64,000 bases of DNA from Aminipila terrae (lineage in GTDB: Bacteria > Bacillota > Clostridia > Peptostreptococcales > Anaerovoracaceae), in the NCBI RefSeq assembly GCF_010120715.1, contig NZ_CP047591.1, positions 2,790,001 through 2,854,000 of the forward strand, written 5' to 3'. The position numbers were made by a program, and so were the translations under genes. Of this stretch, positions 7,781 through 17,612 are shown piece after piece. Under the pieces are notes generated by a model that was not told the DNA's origin, ran no database searches, and was given only the letters and a program-made list of their open reading frames with translations. Each line of letters opens with the position of its first letter. The stretch's first letter is position 1.

Positions 7781-10660
7781 ATGATAAAAAATTGGATTAA
7801 AAGTACAATAGCTTTATTAGTTATAGTGATATTGATTATCACTAATTTACCGTGCCTGGAATCTTATGCACAGGATTATAACCAGCTGAACCATAGAGTG
7901 GTAAAAGTGGGATATTATCCGGATTATGCTACCATATTGGAACCTGCCAGTGATGGAAACATGGGATATGGCTATGATTATCTCAAGGAAATTGCAAAAT
8001 ACACTGGTTGGAAATACGAATTTGTAAAGTGCTCCTGGGATGATGGTGTAAAGCTTCTGCAGGAAGGCAAAATAGATATATTCGGGCCTATGCAGAAAAC
8101 GGAAGAACGGGAAAAGATCTTTGATTTTCCCAATGTACAAATGGGAACAGAATATGGAGTACTGTTTGCAAATAAAAATAGTGGAATCTTATACGAAGAT
8201 CTGGACTTTTTCAATGGAATGAAGGTTGGGACGGAGAAAGAAAACTACTATACAGAGGTAATGAATCAATATTGCAAAGACAAAGGCATAAAAGTTAACT
8301 ATGTATATACTGATTCAGAGGACATTGGAAGAGAGCTAAAGGAAGGTCTTTATGATACATATTTAACAGGGGATTTACAGGCCATTCCTAATACTACTGT
8401 TGTAGCACGTCTGTCATCCGAACCCTATTATTATGCTACTACAAAGGGAAATACAGAAATAATAGCGGGTTTAAATTATGCGCTAAAAAATATTTTTAAA
8501 AATGATAAGTATTTCGAACAGAAACTATATGAAAAGTATTTTAGTAACAGGGATATAAGTAAACCCAGCATTACTAAAAAAGAAATTGACCTGATTAAGA
8601 AAACTAAAAAACTAATTGTAGGGTGTCAATCTGACAGCAAGCCGCTACAGTATTTTGACAAGAAAACGGGACTGCCAAGCGGTATCTGTACGGACATATT
8701 GAAAGAAGTTGGCAACATTAGTGGTATTGAATTTGAATTTGTTCCTGTAGAGGTTAAAAATGGTACTATTTCAAAGGAGCAGCTTGACGGAATTGATTTA
8801 TATGCCTGTTATCATGATGTCAGCCCGTTAAAGTCTTTGAAATATACAGACGCATATTTAAATGTTCCCATGATGATTGTATCAAATAAGCAACTTAATT
8901 TATCGGACAAATTAAATGTTGTTGTGTATTCTTTTGACGAAAAAAATCAAGGCCAGTTTAAAAAGGAATATCCGCAGTTTTCCATAAAAAAAACGGAAAC
9001 AATAGAAGAAGCCTTAAGCGTTTTGGAAAAAAATAAAGCAGATGCTATGCTTATTCCAGCATATACATATGACGAACTGGAACAGACAGATAATCAGAAT
9101 TTTTATGTTTACTCTACGGACATTAAATGCAGAATGGATCTTGGCATATCCTCAAAGTTACCAGCAGAGATGACTTACATTTTAAATAAAAGTATTGCCA
9201 GATTAGATAATGATGTGGTTAACACGATTATTTATAAAAATACTTCCACCAGAGCCTATGATGTGTCTTTTGCAAAGCTGGTAAAGGACAATTCCTGGGT
9301 AATACTTGGACTTCTGACTCTCTTTTTTGCTATATTGCTGATTGTAATTGAAACGAGTAACCGGAAGCTTAAATCAGTCTTATATGTGGACAGCAGCACG
9401 GGAAAAGCATCTTTGGCCAAATTCAGGATAGATGCCAGAGGATTACTTGATAATGCAAAAGCAGATGAATACATGCTGGTCAGTATTGATGTTAATAATT
9501 TTAAATATATTAATGACATCTATGGATATGATGCAGGAAATAAAGTTTTAAAAATTCTTGCAGATCATATAGAAATGATATTGCCTGGTGAAATCATGCT
9601 GACAGCAAGAAGAGCGGCAGATAATTTTGTTTTTATCAGTAAAACCTGCAATAAGGATAAGGTATTTAATGCAATGTCCGATGACAGCTTGTTAAAGAAA
9701 GATGTACAGCTTGTTTTAGGTCCAGATTATGATCTGACATTAAGCATTGGGGCTTACATCATTCATCAGCCATTTAAAAACATATCCGTGATGCTGGATT
9801 ATGCCAATATAGCAAAGAAAACCGTAAAAGGAAAAGTAGGAAATCCTATTGCGGAATATACCCCAGAGATGAATGAGCACATGGAACTTAAAAAAAAGGT
9901 TACAGTAGGTATGGAGGCCGGGCTTTTACATGGAGAATTCATTACTTGTCTGCAGCCGAAATACTCCTTAGCTGATGAATCACTAATAGGAGCTGAAGTT
10001 TTAGTAAGGTGGAAACACCCGGAACTGGGAATGTTATCTCCTATGCTTTTCATTCCATTATTTGAAGAGAATGGGTTCATTGAGAAGCTTGATATGTACA
10101 TATTTGAAGCTACCTGTAAACTGATACAGAAGTGGAATCAGGCTGGATTAACAAAGATCCCGAGGATTTCAGTAAATATTTCAAGAGTTACGCTGTGCAG
10201 AAAAAATTTAGTAGATGAACTTAAAGAAATTGCCCAGAAATATCATATTAATACCAGACAGCTGGAAATAGAAATAACAGAGGGTACATTAGAAAGAAGT
10301 ACAGAAAGAATCATTAAGATTATCAATAATTTAAAAGCTGTTGGATTCTATGTATCCATAGATGACTTTGGTAGTGGATATTCTTCCCTGAGTATTCTGA
10401 AAGATATGCCTGCGGATATTATAAAAATTGATAAAGAGTTTCTGTCAGAGACTTTTGACAGCCAGAAAGGTAGAAAAATTATTAACAGCATTATCAAAAT
10501 GTCAAAAGAACTGAATTTGGAAATCGTGGCAGAAGGAATTGAAACAAAAGAACAGGCGGAAGCATTAAGAGCAATGAATTGCGATGTGGCCCAGGGTTAT
10601 TACTTTGCCAGACCAATGAAACCTGAAGCTTTTGAGCATATGATTATTAATGGCAGATAA
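7781..10660 (+). CDS. Membrane sensor with two periplasmic-binding domains, degenerate GGDEF and EAL domain
   Basis: This is a probable cyclic-di-GMP phosphodiesterase that responds to an extracellular small molecule. After a signal/anchor segment (residues 5-22) come two tandem SBP_bac_3-type binding domains, about 40-265 and 275-490, of the fold that binds amino acids. A membrane helix follows at about 505-525. The next domain is GGDEF-like, but its active-site motif reads AADNF (612-616), so cyclase activity is unlikely. The C-terminal EAL domain looks active: the EAL motif is EVL (Glu739), with NISRVTL, EITEG, DDFGSGYSSL and AEGIET all present. I choose the ATG at 7781, which has GTGAGGT upstream, over a GTG at 7769 overlapping ribF. 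The ligand is unknown. Confidence 0.88.
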   Translation: MIKNWIKSTIALLVIVILIITNLPCLESYAQDYNQLNHRVVKVGYYPDYATILEPASDGNMGYGYDYLKEIAKYTGWKYEFVKCSWDDGVKLLQEGKIDIFGPMQKTEEREKIFDFPNVQMGTEYGVLFANKNSGILYEDLDFFNGMKVGTEKENYYTEVMNQYCKDKGIKVNYVYTDSEDIGRELKEGLYDTYLTGDLQAIPNTTVVARLSSEPYYYATTKGNTEIIAGLNYALKNIFKNDKYFEQKLYEKYFSNRDISKPSITKKEIDLIKKTKKLIVGCQSDSKPLQYFDKKTGLPSGICTDILKEVGNISGIEFEFVPVEVKNGTISKEQLDGIDLYACYHDVSPLKSLKYTDAYLNVPMMIVSNKQLNLSDKLNVVVYSFDEKNQGQFKKEYPQFSIKKTETIEEALSVLEKNKADAMLIPAYTYDELEQTDNQNFYVYSTDIKCRMDLGISSKLPAEMTYILNKSIARLDNDVVNTIIYKNTSTRAYDVSFAKLVKDNSWVILGLLTLFFAILLIVIETSNRKLKSVLYVDSSTGKASLAKFRIDARGLLDNAKADEYMLVSIDVNNFKYINDIYGYDAGNKVLKILADHIEMILPGEIMLTARRAADNFVFISKTCNKDKVFNAMSDDSLLKKDVQLVLGPDYDLTLSIGAYIIHQPFKNISVMLDYANIAKKTVKGKVGNPIAEYTPEMNEHMELKKKVTVGMEAGLLHGEFITCLQPKYSLADESLIGAEVLVRWKHPELGMLSPMLFIPLFEENGFIEKLDMYIFEATCKLIQKWNQAGLTKIPRISVNISRVTLCRKNLVDELKEIAQKYHINTRQLEIEITEGTLERSTERIIKIINNLKAVGFYVSIDDFGSGYSSLSILKDMPADIIKIDKEFLSETFDSQKGRKIINSIIKMSKELNLEIVAEGIETKEQAEALRAMNCDVAQGYYFARPMKPEAFEHMIINGR

Positions 10661-10785
10661 AAATACTAGACAATATTATGAAGCTATGGTATGATTAGTT
10701 GTCAATGTATATATGCCTTTTGCCTAGTTTCTCGAAACTCCGACGAAGACTCAGCAAAGGTGAATGAAGAAAAGGAGAATTTAAA

Positions 10786-11052
10786 ATGATTGATCAGACT
10801 AAAAAAGCAGAAATTATTAAAGAATATCAGTTAAAAGAAGGAGATACTGGATCCCCTGAAGTACAGGTTGCAGTTCTTACTTATAGAATTAACGATTTGA
10901 ATGAACATTTAAAGATTCATAAGAAAGACCATCACTCAAGAAGAGGTCTTTTAAAGATGGTTGGACAAAGAAGAAACCTTCTTAATTACCTAAAGGATAA
11001 GGATATTGAAAGATACAGAAATCTTATTGCACGTTTAGGATTAAGAAAGTAA
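10786..11052 (+). CDS. rpsO: Ribosomal protein S15
   Basis: S15 is a primary 16S rRNA-binding protein of the 30S platform. The 88-residue product is full length and has the conserved GDTGSPEVQVA, HLKIHKKDHHSRRGLLKMVGQRRNLLNYL and the C-terminal RYRNLIARLGLRK. AAAGGAG lies before the ATG. The 125-base leader after the EAL gene contains a possible promoter (TTGTCA at about 10,700) and a region that may fold; S15 mRNA leaders are often autoregulated, but I cannot show a specific structure here. The rpsO-pnp order is classical. Confidence 0.97.
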   Translation: MIDQTKKAEIIKEYQLKEGDTGSPEVQVAVLTYRINDLNEHLKIHKKDHHSRRGLLKMVGQRRNLLNYLKDKDIERYRNLIARLGLRK

Positions 11053-11063
11053 TCAAGGAATAC

Positions 11064-11090
11064 AAGCGGGGCATAACAGCTCCGCTTTTA
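11064..11090 (+). terminator. Rho-independent terminator after rpsO
   Basis: AGCGGGGC and GCTCCGCT form an eight-pair stem (one G-U) with a six-base loop, followed by TTTTATTT. It lies 11 bases after the rpsO stop and would separate rpsO from pnp. Confidence 0.8.
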
Positions 11091-11138
11091 TTTATAACGA
11101 AGGAAATGTCTTTTACGATATGGACGGAGTTTCATAAA

Positions 11139-11198
11139 AGCTACCATTGAGATGCGACCGAATGGGAGCTAAAGGCGCCTCGCAGAGGCTTTTTTTTA
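11139..11198 (+). promoter_or_regulatory. Structured pnp leader: hairpin followed by terminator-like hairpin
   Basis: AGCTACCATT (11139-11148) pairs with AATGGGAGCT (11161-11170) with one mismatch. A GCCTC-GCA-GAGGC hairpin with nine T follows at once (11177-11198). The second hairpin looks like an intrinsic terminator about 65 bases before the pnp start codon. It may end rpsO read-through or act as an attenuator of pnp. It matches no riboswitch consensus I know. A regulatory role is inference. Confidence 0.55.
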
Positions 11199-11264
11199 TA
11201 TAATGCATAATAAGATGCAAGTTGGCAAAAATAGAGCAAGGATTAACAGGAGGTAGTTGTTAAT

Positions 11265-13372
11265 ATGGCGAGATTTGAAGATTATAGAACTTTTAGAACA
11301 GCATTGGGCGGGAGACTGCTGCAAGTAGAAATCGGTAAGGTTTGTGAGCAGGCCAATGGACAGGCTATGCTTAGATATGGTGATACAGTAGTAAACGTAA
11401 CATGCTGCGCATCAAAGGAACCAAGGCAGGATATTGACTTTTTCCCACTTAGTGTTGATTATGAAGAGAAAATGTATGCGGCAGGAAAAATTCCTGGGGC
11501 TTTATTAAAAGAGAAGGAAGACCAAGTGAAAAGGCAATCTTAAGTTCAAGACTTATAGACAGGCCAATCAGACCACTTTTTCCAAAGGGATATTATAATG
11601 ATGTAGTAGTTATTGCTACAGTTATGTGTGTTGATCCTGACTGTGCACCTGAGATTGTAGGAATGTTAGGGTCATCAATTGCCCTTTCGGTTTCAGACAT
11701 TCCTTGGGAAGGCCCTACAGCATCAGTTCTAATTGGTATGATTGATGGTGAATTTATTGTAAATCCTACACTTGAACAGAGAGAAAAATCAGAAATGCAT
11801 TTGGTTGTATCTGGTACGAAGGATGCGATTATGATGGTTGAAGCTGGAGCTAAGGAAGTTCCAGAAGAAACAATGTTAGATGCTATCATGTTTGCTCATG
11901 AAGAAATTAAAAAGTTAGTTGAATTTATCGAAGAAATTATTGCAGAAGTAGGTAAGCCTAAGAAGCAAACTGAACTTTATAAAGTTTCAGAAGAAATAGA
12001 TCAGGCGGTAAGAGCATTTGCAGTAGATAGAATGAAAGCTGCAATTAAGACTGTAGACAAGCTTGAAAGACTTGATAAAATGGATGCAGTTGAAGTTGAG
12101 ACAAAGGAGCACTTTGCAGAGATTTATCCAGAAAATGGTAAAGATATTGCGGCAGTTCTTTATAACATTACAAAGGAAACTGTACGTGCAATGATTTTAG
12201 ATGAAGGCATCCGACCGGATAACAGAAAGACAACAGAAATAAGGCCTATTTGGTGTGAGACAGGTATATTACCAAGAACACATGGTACAGGATTATTCAA
12301 GAGAGGCCAGACTCAGGTTCTTTCAGTTTGTACTTTAGCTCCGGCATCAGAATCACAAACAATTGACGGGATTACAGAAGATACAGAAAAGAGATACATG
12401 CATCACTATAACTTCCCATCATATTCAGTAGGTGAAGCAAGAACTTCAAGAGGTCCGGGAAGAAGAGAAATTGGACATGGTGCTTTAGCAGAGAGAGCAT
12501 TAATTCCAGTTCTTCCAAGTGTAGAAGAATTCCCTTATGCAATTAGAGTGGTATCAGAAGTTCTATCTTCAAACGGTTCTACTTCTATGGGATCAACTTG
12601 TGGTTCATGCCTAGCTTTGATGGATGCTGGTGTTCCTCTTAAGAGACCTGTTTCGGGTATTGCAATGGGACTTATTGAAAGAGTTGAAGAAGATGGAAGC
12701 AGCAAGATTGCTATTCTTTCTGATATTCAGGGCATGGAAGACTTCCTTGGTGATATGGACTTTAAGGTAACGGGTACTGAAGTGGGTGTTACGGCTATTC
12801 AGATGGATATAAAGGTTCACGGACTTTCAAGACAAATTTTACAGGATGCTTTAAAGCAGGCTCATGATGGAAGAATGCACATCATGAAGGAAATGCTTGA
12901 TGAGATTCCAGCTCCAAGAACAGAGATGTCAGCTTATGCTCCAAGAGCTATTACTTTAAATATTGATCCAGATAAGACCAGAATTGTAATCGGTCCTGGA
13001 GGAAAAACTATAAATAAGATTATTGACGAAACAGGAGTTAAGATTGATATCTCAGATGATACTCCTGGATTAATCAGCATTTACAGTCCAAATATGGAAG
13101 GAGCAGAAGCTGCTAAAAAGCAGATTGAACTTCTTACTAAGGATGTAGAAGCTGGGGAAACTTATGAAGGTAAGGTTACCAGAATTATGAATTTTGGTGC
13201 TTTCATAGAGATACTCCCTGGTAAGGAAGGTCTTCTTCACATTTCAAAGATGGCAAAAGAAAGAGTTGAAAAGGTTGAAGATGTTATGAACATTGGTGAC
13301 ACTGTCACCGTTAAAGTTACTGAAATTGATAGTCAGAACAGAATTAACCTTTCAAGAAAAGAACTATTATAA
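11265..13372 (+). pseudogene. pnp: Polyribonucleotide nucleotidyltransferase (PNPase), apparent frameshift
   Basis: PNPase is the phosphorolytic 3'-5' exoribonuclease of RNA decay. The first frame (11265-11543) carries the start of the first RNase PH domain up to MYAAGKIPG; the second frame carries the rest. Adding one G to the GGGG run at 11496-11499 restores [20 protein letters not shown] and joins everything into about 702 residues, the usual length. The remainder is intact: helical linker, second RNase PH domain (GTGLFKRGQTQ, EILSSNGSTSMGS-like), KH domain (RIVIGPGGKTINKI) and S1 domain (GKVTRIMNFGAFIEILPGKEGLLHIS). Such an intact near-essential gene argues for a sequencing error. AGGAGGT precedes the ATG. 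Confidence 0.9.
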
Positions 13373-13395
13373 TAATTAAATCAATTCATTATAAT

Positions 13396-13428
13396 AAAGG
13401 CAGAGAGTCTATGATTCTCTGCCTTTTG
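13396..13428 (+). terminator. Rho-independent terminator after pnp
   Basis: AAAGGCAGAGA and TCTCTGCCTTTT form a perfect 11-pair stem with an eight-base loop, 25 bases after the pnp stop. Confidence 0.9.
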
Positions 13429-13486
13429 ACATATAATTCCTTGTGCAGTATAATCATCTTATTTAAGAAAAAGGAGTATACCTGGT

Positions 13487-15376
13487 ATGGCGCTAAGTTT
13501 GGATATAATCTGGATTGTTATTTGTGGCTGCTTTGTTTTTTTTATGCAGGCAGGGCTTACTTGTCTGGAAGTAGGTTTTATTCAAAGTAAAAATATTATA
13601 TTTGTATCCATCGAAAACCTGCTTACATTTATGGTTACTACTATATGTTTTTGTATGGCAGGATTTCCACTTATGTTCGGAAAAACTTTTCATGGCATAG
13701 CAGGCATGAGCCTATGGGGACTTCAGGATATTACCTCCAAAAACAATTTGGGATTTGCCTTTGTTTTTATCCAGTTAATGTTTGCAGGGGTGGCAGTAAC
13801 AATATTTGCAGGAGCTATGTCCGAGAGAACAAAGATTATTCCTTTACAGATTGCAGCTTTTATAAGCAGTATACTTATATATCCAGTATTCGGGCACTGG
13901 GTCTGGGGTGGAAACTTTTTAAAACAGAGTACATGGTTACAGAACATGGGGTATATTGACTGTGCAGGAGCTTCTGTCGTACACGTTACAGCTGGATTTA
14001 TTGCCTTAGCAGGTATATCAGTAGTAGGTGGGCGGAAAAAAGCTACTTCGGGCCGGTCTAATATTCCTATAGCCACTTTAGGTGTGTTTATCTTATGGTT
14101 CGGATGGATGGGTTTTAATGGGGGAAGTACATTCCGGTTTTCTGAAGAAGTGGGACTTGCCGTTTTAAATACGAATCTATCTGCCGCAGCCGGCATGGCT
14201 GGAGCTTTAATTTTAAATTTTCTAATGAAAAAAAATGGAGGTTATCTGATATCATTATTTAACGGAGTCCTTGGTGGACTTGTAGCAATTACGGCAGCAG
14301 CATTTTATTGTACTCCCGCAGCGGCTATAGAAATAGGGTTTATTACTGGAATAATAGTAGATCTTTCAAGGTATCTGCTTGAAAGATGGAAACTGGATGA
14401 TGCCGTAAACGCCATCCCCGTTCATTTGGTAGGTGGGATTACAGGCTGCCTGCTGCTGCCCTTCTTTATTGAACAGCAATATCTTAATCTCCCAGACAGA
14501 ATTTCACAGTTTGGTGTTCAGATCGTTGGAATTGTGGCAAATTTTGTCTGGGTGTTTGGACTATCTTATATTATGTTTTCTATCCTGAATAGAACGGTTG
14601 GACTCAGGGTTACTCCGGAGGAAGAGGAGAAGGGACTGAACATTGTTGAGTTCGAAGATTATTATTCATGGGAAAAATACTTAGAGATATCAGGATTTGA
14701 AACAGAAATAAAAGAAAAGAACAGCTTATTGAGAAAACAGGCAAGGCTTCTTGTTGTTACAGAAGAACAGGAAAGAAAAAAACTGGCCAGGGATTTGCAC
14801 GATGGGGTAGGACAAAGTCTGGCCGCATTAAAATTAATTCTTGGTTTAGCCAAAAAGCAGATAAATGACAATGATGGGCTTTTACTAAACATGGAGAAGG
14901 CATCAAAACTGGCAGAAACTTCTATAGTGGAAATGCGTGAAGTATTAAATAATTTAAATCCTAAAATACTGGAAGAGAAAGGACTGGCAGAAGCAGTCCG
15001 GTTACTGGTTCAAAAGGTAAATGAATTAGATAACATTACATGTAACTTTATCATTGAAGATGAATTGCCTTCTATTGACGATACTATTGCATTAAATATT
15101 TACAGAGTGCTCCAGGAAGCGCTCACAAATGTGATAAAACATTCTAAGGCAGAGAACGTCTTTATAAACATTTCTTACAATGAGGAAAAGAAGCTTTCTG
15201 TTTTTAAAGTTGTTGATGATGGTATCGGATTTCAAATAAGCGAAAATGACATGGGACTTGGGATTTTATCCATGGAGGACAGAGTGAAAATGCTGGGAGG
15301 AAGGTTTGAAGTTATAAGCAGAATGGAAGGTGGAACAAAAGTAATTATGGAGGTACCTGTTCATGATGGGAAATAA
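13487..15376 (+). CDS. Ammonium transporter-histidine kinase fusion (Amt sensor kinase)
   Basis: The first 390 or so residues form a complete Amt/Mep/Rh channel; after a short coiled linker, the rest is a NarL/DegS-type histidine kinase. In the Amt part both pore histidines are kept (His166 in VVHVTAG, His313 in PVHLVGG), as are FGHWVWGG and LWFGWMGFNGG. The kinase part has the HisKA_3 box KKLARDLHDGVGQSLAALK with the likely phospho-acceptor His438, and an HATPase domain (NIYRVLQEALTNVIKHS, DDGIGF, GLGILSMEDRV). Such fusions are known as ammonium sensors, for example in the anammox bacterium Kuenenia. It overlaps the regulator gene by 14 bases and is followed by a plain amtB, so it probably senses ammonium and controls uptake. 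Confidence 0.93.
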   Translation: MALSLDIIWIVICGCFVFFMQAGLTCLEVGFIQSKNIIFVSIENLLTFMVTTICFCMAGFPLMFGKTFHGIAGMSLWGLQDITSKNNLGFAFVFIQLMFAGVAVTIFAGAMSERTKIIPLQIAAFISSILIYPVFGHWVWGGNFLKQSTWLQNMGYIDCAGASVVHVTAGFIALAGISVVGGRKKATSGRSNIPIATLGVFILWFGWMGFNGGSTFRFSEEVGLAVLNTNLSAAAGMAGALILNFLMKKNGGYLISLFNGVLGGLVAITAAAFYCTPAAAIEIGFITGIIVDLSRYLLERWKLDDAVNAIPVHLVGGITGCLLLPFFIEQQYLNLPDRISQFGVQIVGIVANFVWVFGLSYIMFSILNRTVGLRVTPEEEEKGLNIVEFEDYYSWEKYLEISGFETEIKEKNSLLRKQARLLVVTEEQERKKLARDLHDGVGQSLAALKLILGLAKKQINDNDGLLLNMEKASKLAETSIVEMREVLNNLNPKILEEKGLAEAVRLLVQKVNELDNITCNFIIEDELPSIDDTIALNIYRVLQEALTNVIKHSKAENVFINISYNEEKKLSVFKVVDDGIGFQISENDMGLGILSMEDRVKMLGGRFEVISRMEGGTKVIMEVPVHDGK

Positions 15377-16004
15377 GATAAAGATATTTTTGGCAGATGA
15401 TCATAAAATGTTCAGAGAATCTTTAGAAATACTGCTATCACAGGAAGATGACATTGAAGTTGCTGGTCAGGCGGATGATGGGATTGAAGCTGAGCTGTTT
15501 TGTTTGCAGAAAAAAGCAGATATCTTACTTTTAGATATTTCTATGCCAAGAAAAAGTGGTCTGGATGTATGTAAAAATCTAAAATACTCTTGCCCTGAAT
15601 TAAAAGTTATATTTTTGACTATGCATAAAAATGAAGAAATGCTGGCAGAAGCATTTAACAATGGTGCGAAAGGATACGTTCTGAAAGAAAATGCTTTTGA
15701 AGAACTGATTACAGCAGTGCGAAAGGTTATGGATGGGAAAATATATATATCCTCTGTTCTTGCTCCAGTTATGCTGAATGGATTTTTAGAGAATGAAAAG
15801 TCAAATAAAGAGTTATCCGGCAGGGAACGAGAAGTACTTAAACTGCTTGCAGAGGGATTCAGCAATAAGGAGATTGCGGACTTTCTTATGATATCTGTTA
15901 AAACGGTGGAAACACACAGAGCAAATATCATGAGAAAACATAACTTTAAAAACGTTACAGAACTGGTGTTATATGCAGCACGAAACCATATCATTGAGAT
16001 TTAA
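15363..16004 (+). CDS. NarL/LuxR-family response regulator, partner of the Amt kinase
   Basis: This 213-residue regulator has a receiver domain (acidic pair Asp12-Asp13, phospho-acceptor Asp58 in LLLDISMPRKSG, conserved Lys in VLKENAFEEL) and a C-terminal LuxR-type helix-turn-helix (LSGREREVLKLLAEGFSNKEIADFL...KTVETHRANIMRK). Its start lies inside the end of the Amt-kinase gene, so the two are translationally coupled and form a cognate pair. The likely target is the neighbouring amtB (start 16113), which has a 108-base upstream region able to hold an operator, though I cannot point to a specific site. Either Met1 or Met2 could be the start. Confidence 0.95.
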   Translation: MMGNKIKIFLADDHKMFRESLEILLSQEDDIEVAGQADDGIEAELFCLQKKADILLLDISMPRKSGLDVCKNLKYSCPELKVIFLTMHKNEEMLAEAFNNGAKGYVLKENAFEELITAVRKVMDGKIYISSVLAPVMLNGFLENEKSNKELSGREREVLKLLAEGFSNKEIADFLMISVKTVETHRANIMRKHNFKNVTELVLYAARNHIIEI

Positions 16005-16112
16005 AGTTTTTTCCTGAGTAGATTAGGGGTTTTATGGTATTTAAACTGTATCTTTATTTTTATACACTTTACCTGTTAGATTTATTATTTATTATCGAAG
16101 GGAAGTGTAAAA

Positions 16113-17327
16113 ATGATTAATTCAGGAGATACAGCTTTTGTTATAGTATGCGCTGCTCTGGTCTGTTTAATGACGCCAGGACTGGCATTTTTTTACGGAG
16201 GATTAGTATCAAGGAAAAATGTATTGACTATTATGATGCAGAGCTTTGTATCTATGGGAGTAGTTACTATTATATGGTTCTTGTTTGGTTTTTCACTGAC
16301 ATTTGGGCCAGACGTACACGGTATTATAGGAGGTCTTAAATATTTGTGCCTCAATGGTGTAGGAATGAGTCCAAATCCAAACTATGGTTCCACCATTCCT
16401 TTTATAACGTTTTTCAGCTATCAGCAAATGTTTGCAATCATTACTCCAGCACTGATTACGGGAGCTTTTGCAGACAGAGTGAATTTTAAAAGTTATTTGG
16501 TATTTTTGATTGCGTGGAGCATTTTGATTTATATTCCCCTTGCCCACTGGGTGTGGGGAGGCGGATTTTTACAGCAGCTGGGTGTTGTTGATTTCGCAGG
16601 AGGTATAGTTGTCCATGCCAGTGCAGGACTTGCTGCTTTAGCTTCCGTATTCTTTGTGGGAAAAAGGAAACACATTAGTAAAGCAGATCTGGAGCCCCAC
16701 AATATAACACATGTTGCACTAGGTACAGCTCTTTTATGGTTTGGATGGTTTGGATTTAATGCAGGAGGAGGTCTGGCTGCAAATTCATTGGCTTCAATTG
16801 CATTTATTAATACAGATATCTGTGCTTCTGTTGCAATGGTCACATGGCTTGTTATTTCTTGGATTAAGGAGAAAAATCCAAGTTTTGTAGGAATACTGAC
16901 TGGTTCTGTGGCTGGACTTGCAACGATTACCCCGGCTGCGGGTTATGTAGAACCTTGGGCAGCAGCACTAATGGGCCTTGCGGCAGGTGCTGTATGTTAC
17001 TATGCAGTACAGTTCAGACAAAAGGTACATTGGGATGATGCTTTGGATGTATGGGGTGTACACGGTGTTGGAGGTATACTAGGCAGCATTCTGGTAGGTG
17101 TATTTGCAGTTAAATCAGTAAATGGTGTGGACGGCTTATTTTATGGAGATTTTCATCAGTTTGGAATCCAGCTATTTGCAACGGTATTTGCGTCCGTATA
17201 TGCTTTTGTTATAACTTATTTGATACTAAAGGTTATTAATTGTTTTATGCCTGTACGTGTTAGTGAGGAAGAAGAAAAAATCGGACTGGATATTTCAATT
17301 CACAGAGAAGAAGCATATCGTATTTAA
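16113..17327 (+). CDS. amtB: Ammonium transporter AmtB
   Basis: This is a stand-alone 404-residue ammonium channel/transporter of the Amt family with about 11 membrane helices. Signatures include DTAFVIVCAALVCLMTPGLAFFYGGLV at the N-terminus, HWVWGGGFLQQLGVVDFAGGIVVHASAG with the first pore His, LLWFGWFGFNAGG, and DVWGVHGVGGILGSI with the second pore His. GAAGGGAAG lies before the ATG. No PII (glnK) gene follows, which is unusual because amtB and glnK are commonly paired; control by the upstream Amt-kinase and regulator may take over that role. A strong terminator lies about 47 bases downstream. Confidence 0.95.
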   Translation: MINSGDTAFVIVCAALVCLMTPGLAFFYGGLVSRKNVLTIMMQSFVSMGVVTIIWFLFGFSLTFGPDVHGIIGGLKYLCLNGVGMSPNPNYGSTIPFITFFSYQQMFAIITPALITGAFADRVNFKSYLVFLIAWSILIYIPLAHWVWGGGFLQQLGVVDFAGGIVVHASAGLAALASVFFVGKRKHISKADLEPHNITHVALGTALLWFGWFGFNAGGGLAANSLASIAFINTDICASVAMVTWLVISWIKEKNPSFVGILTGSVAGLATITPAAGYVEPWAAALMGLAAGAVCYYAVQFRQKVHWDDALDVWGVHGVGGILGSILVGVFAVKSVNGVDGLFYGDFHQFGIQLFATVFASVYAFVITYLILKVINCFMPVRVSEEEEKIGLDISIHREEAYRI

Positions 17328-17373
17328 TATTCTTATAAAAACTTAATAAAACATAATAAAACCAGGGGCTTTC

Positions 17374-17430
17374 AAATGAACCAAAGATGGCAGATAGAAT
17401 CAGACTACCATCTGAGGTTCATTTTGTTTT
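17374..17430 (+). terminator. Long hairpin terminator after amtB
   Basis: AAATGAACC pairs with GGTTCATTT, and inside it AGATGG pairs with CCATCT. The stem is followed by TGTTTTAT. It ends the ammonium cluster. The following bases to 17612 show no further gene. Confidence 0.75.
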
Positions 17431-17612
17431 ATATACGTAAGGCAAAGAATGAAAACAATATTAACACAGCAAAAAAGGTCATCAGTCAGAAAACATAAAA
17501 ATATAGAACTTACACTGGAGAATTCAGATAAAATGTCGTAAAATATATGTAGAAAACTAATTTATAAAAGAAAAATTTAAGATAGCCAGCTGTATTAAAG
17601 AGAAGGAAGTGG

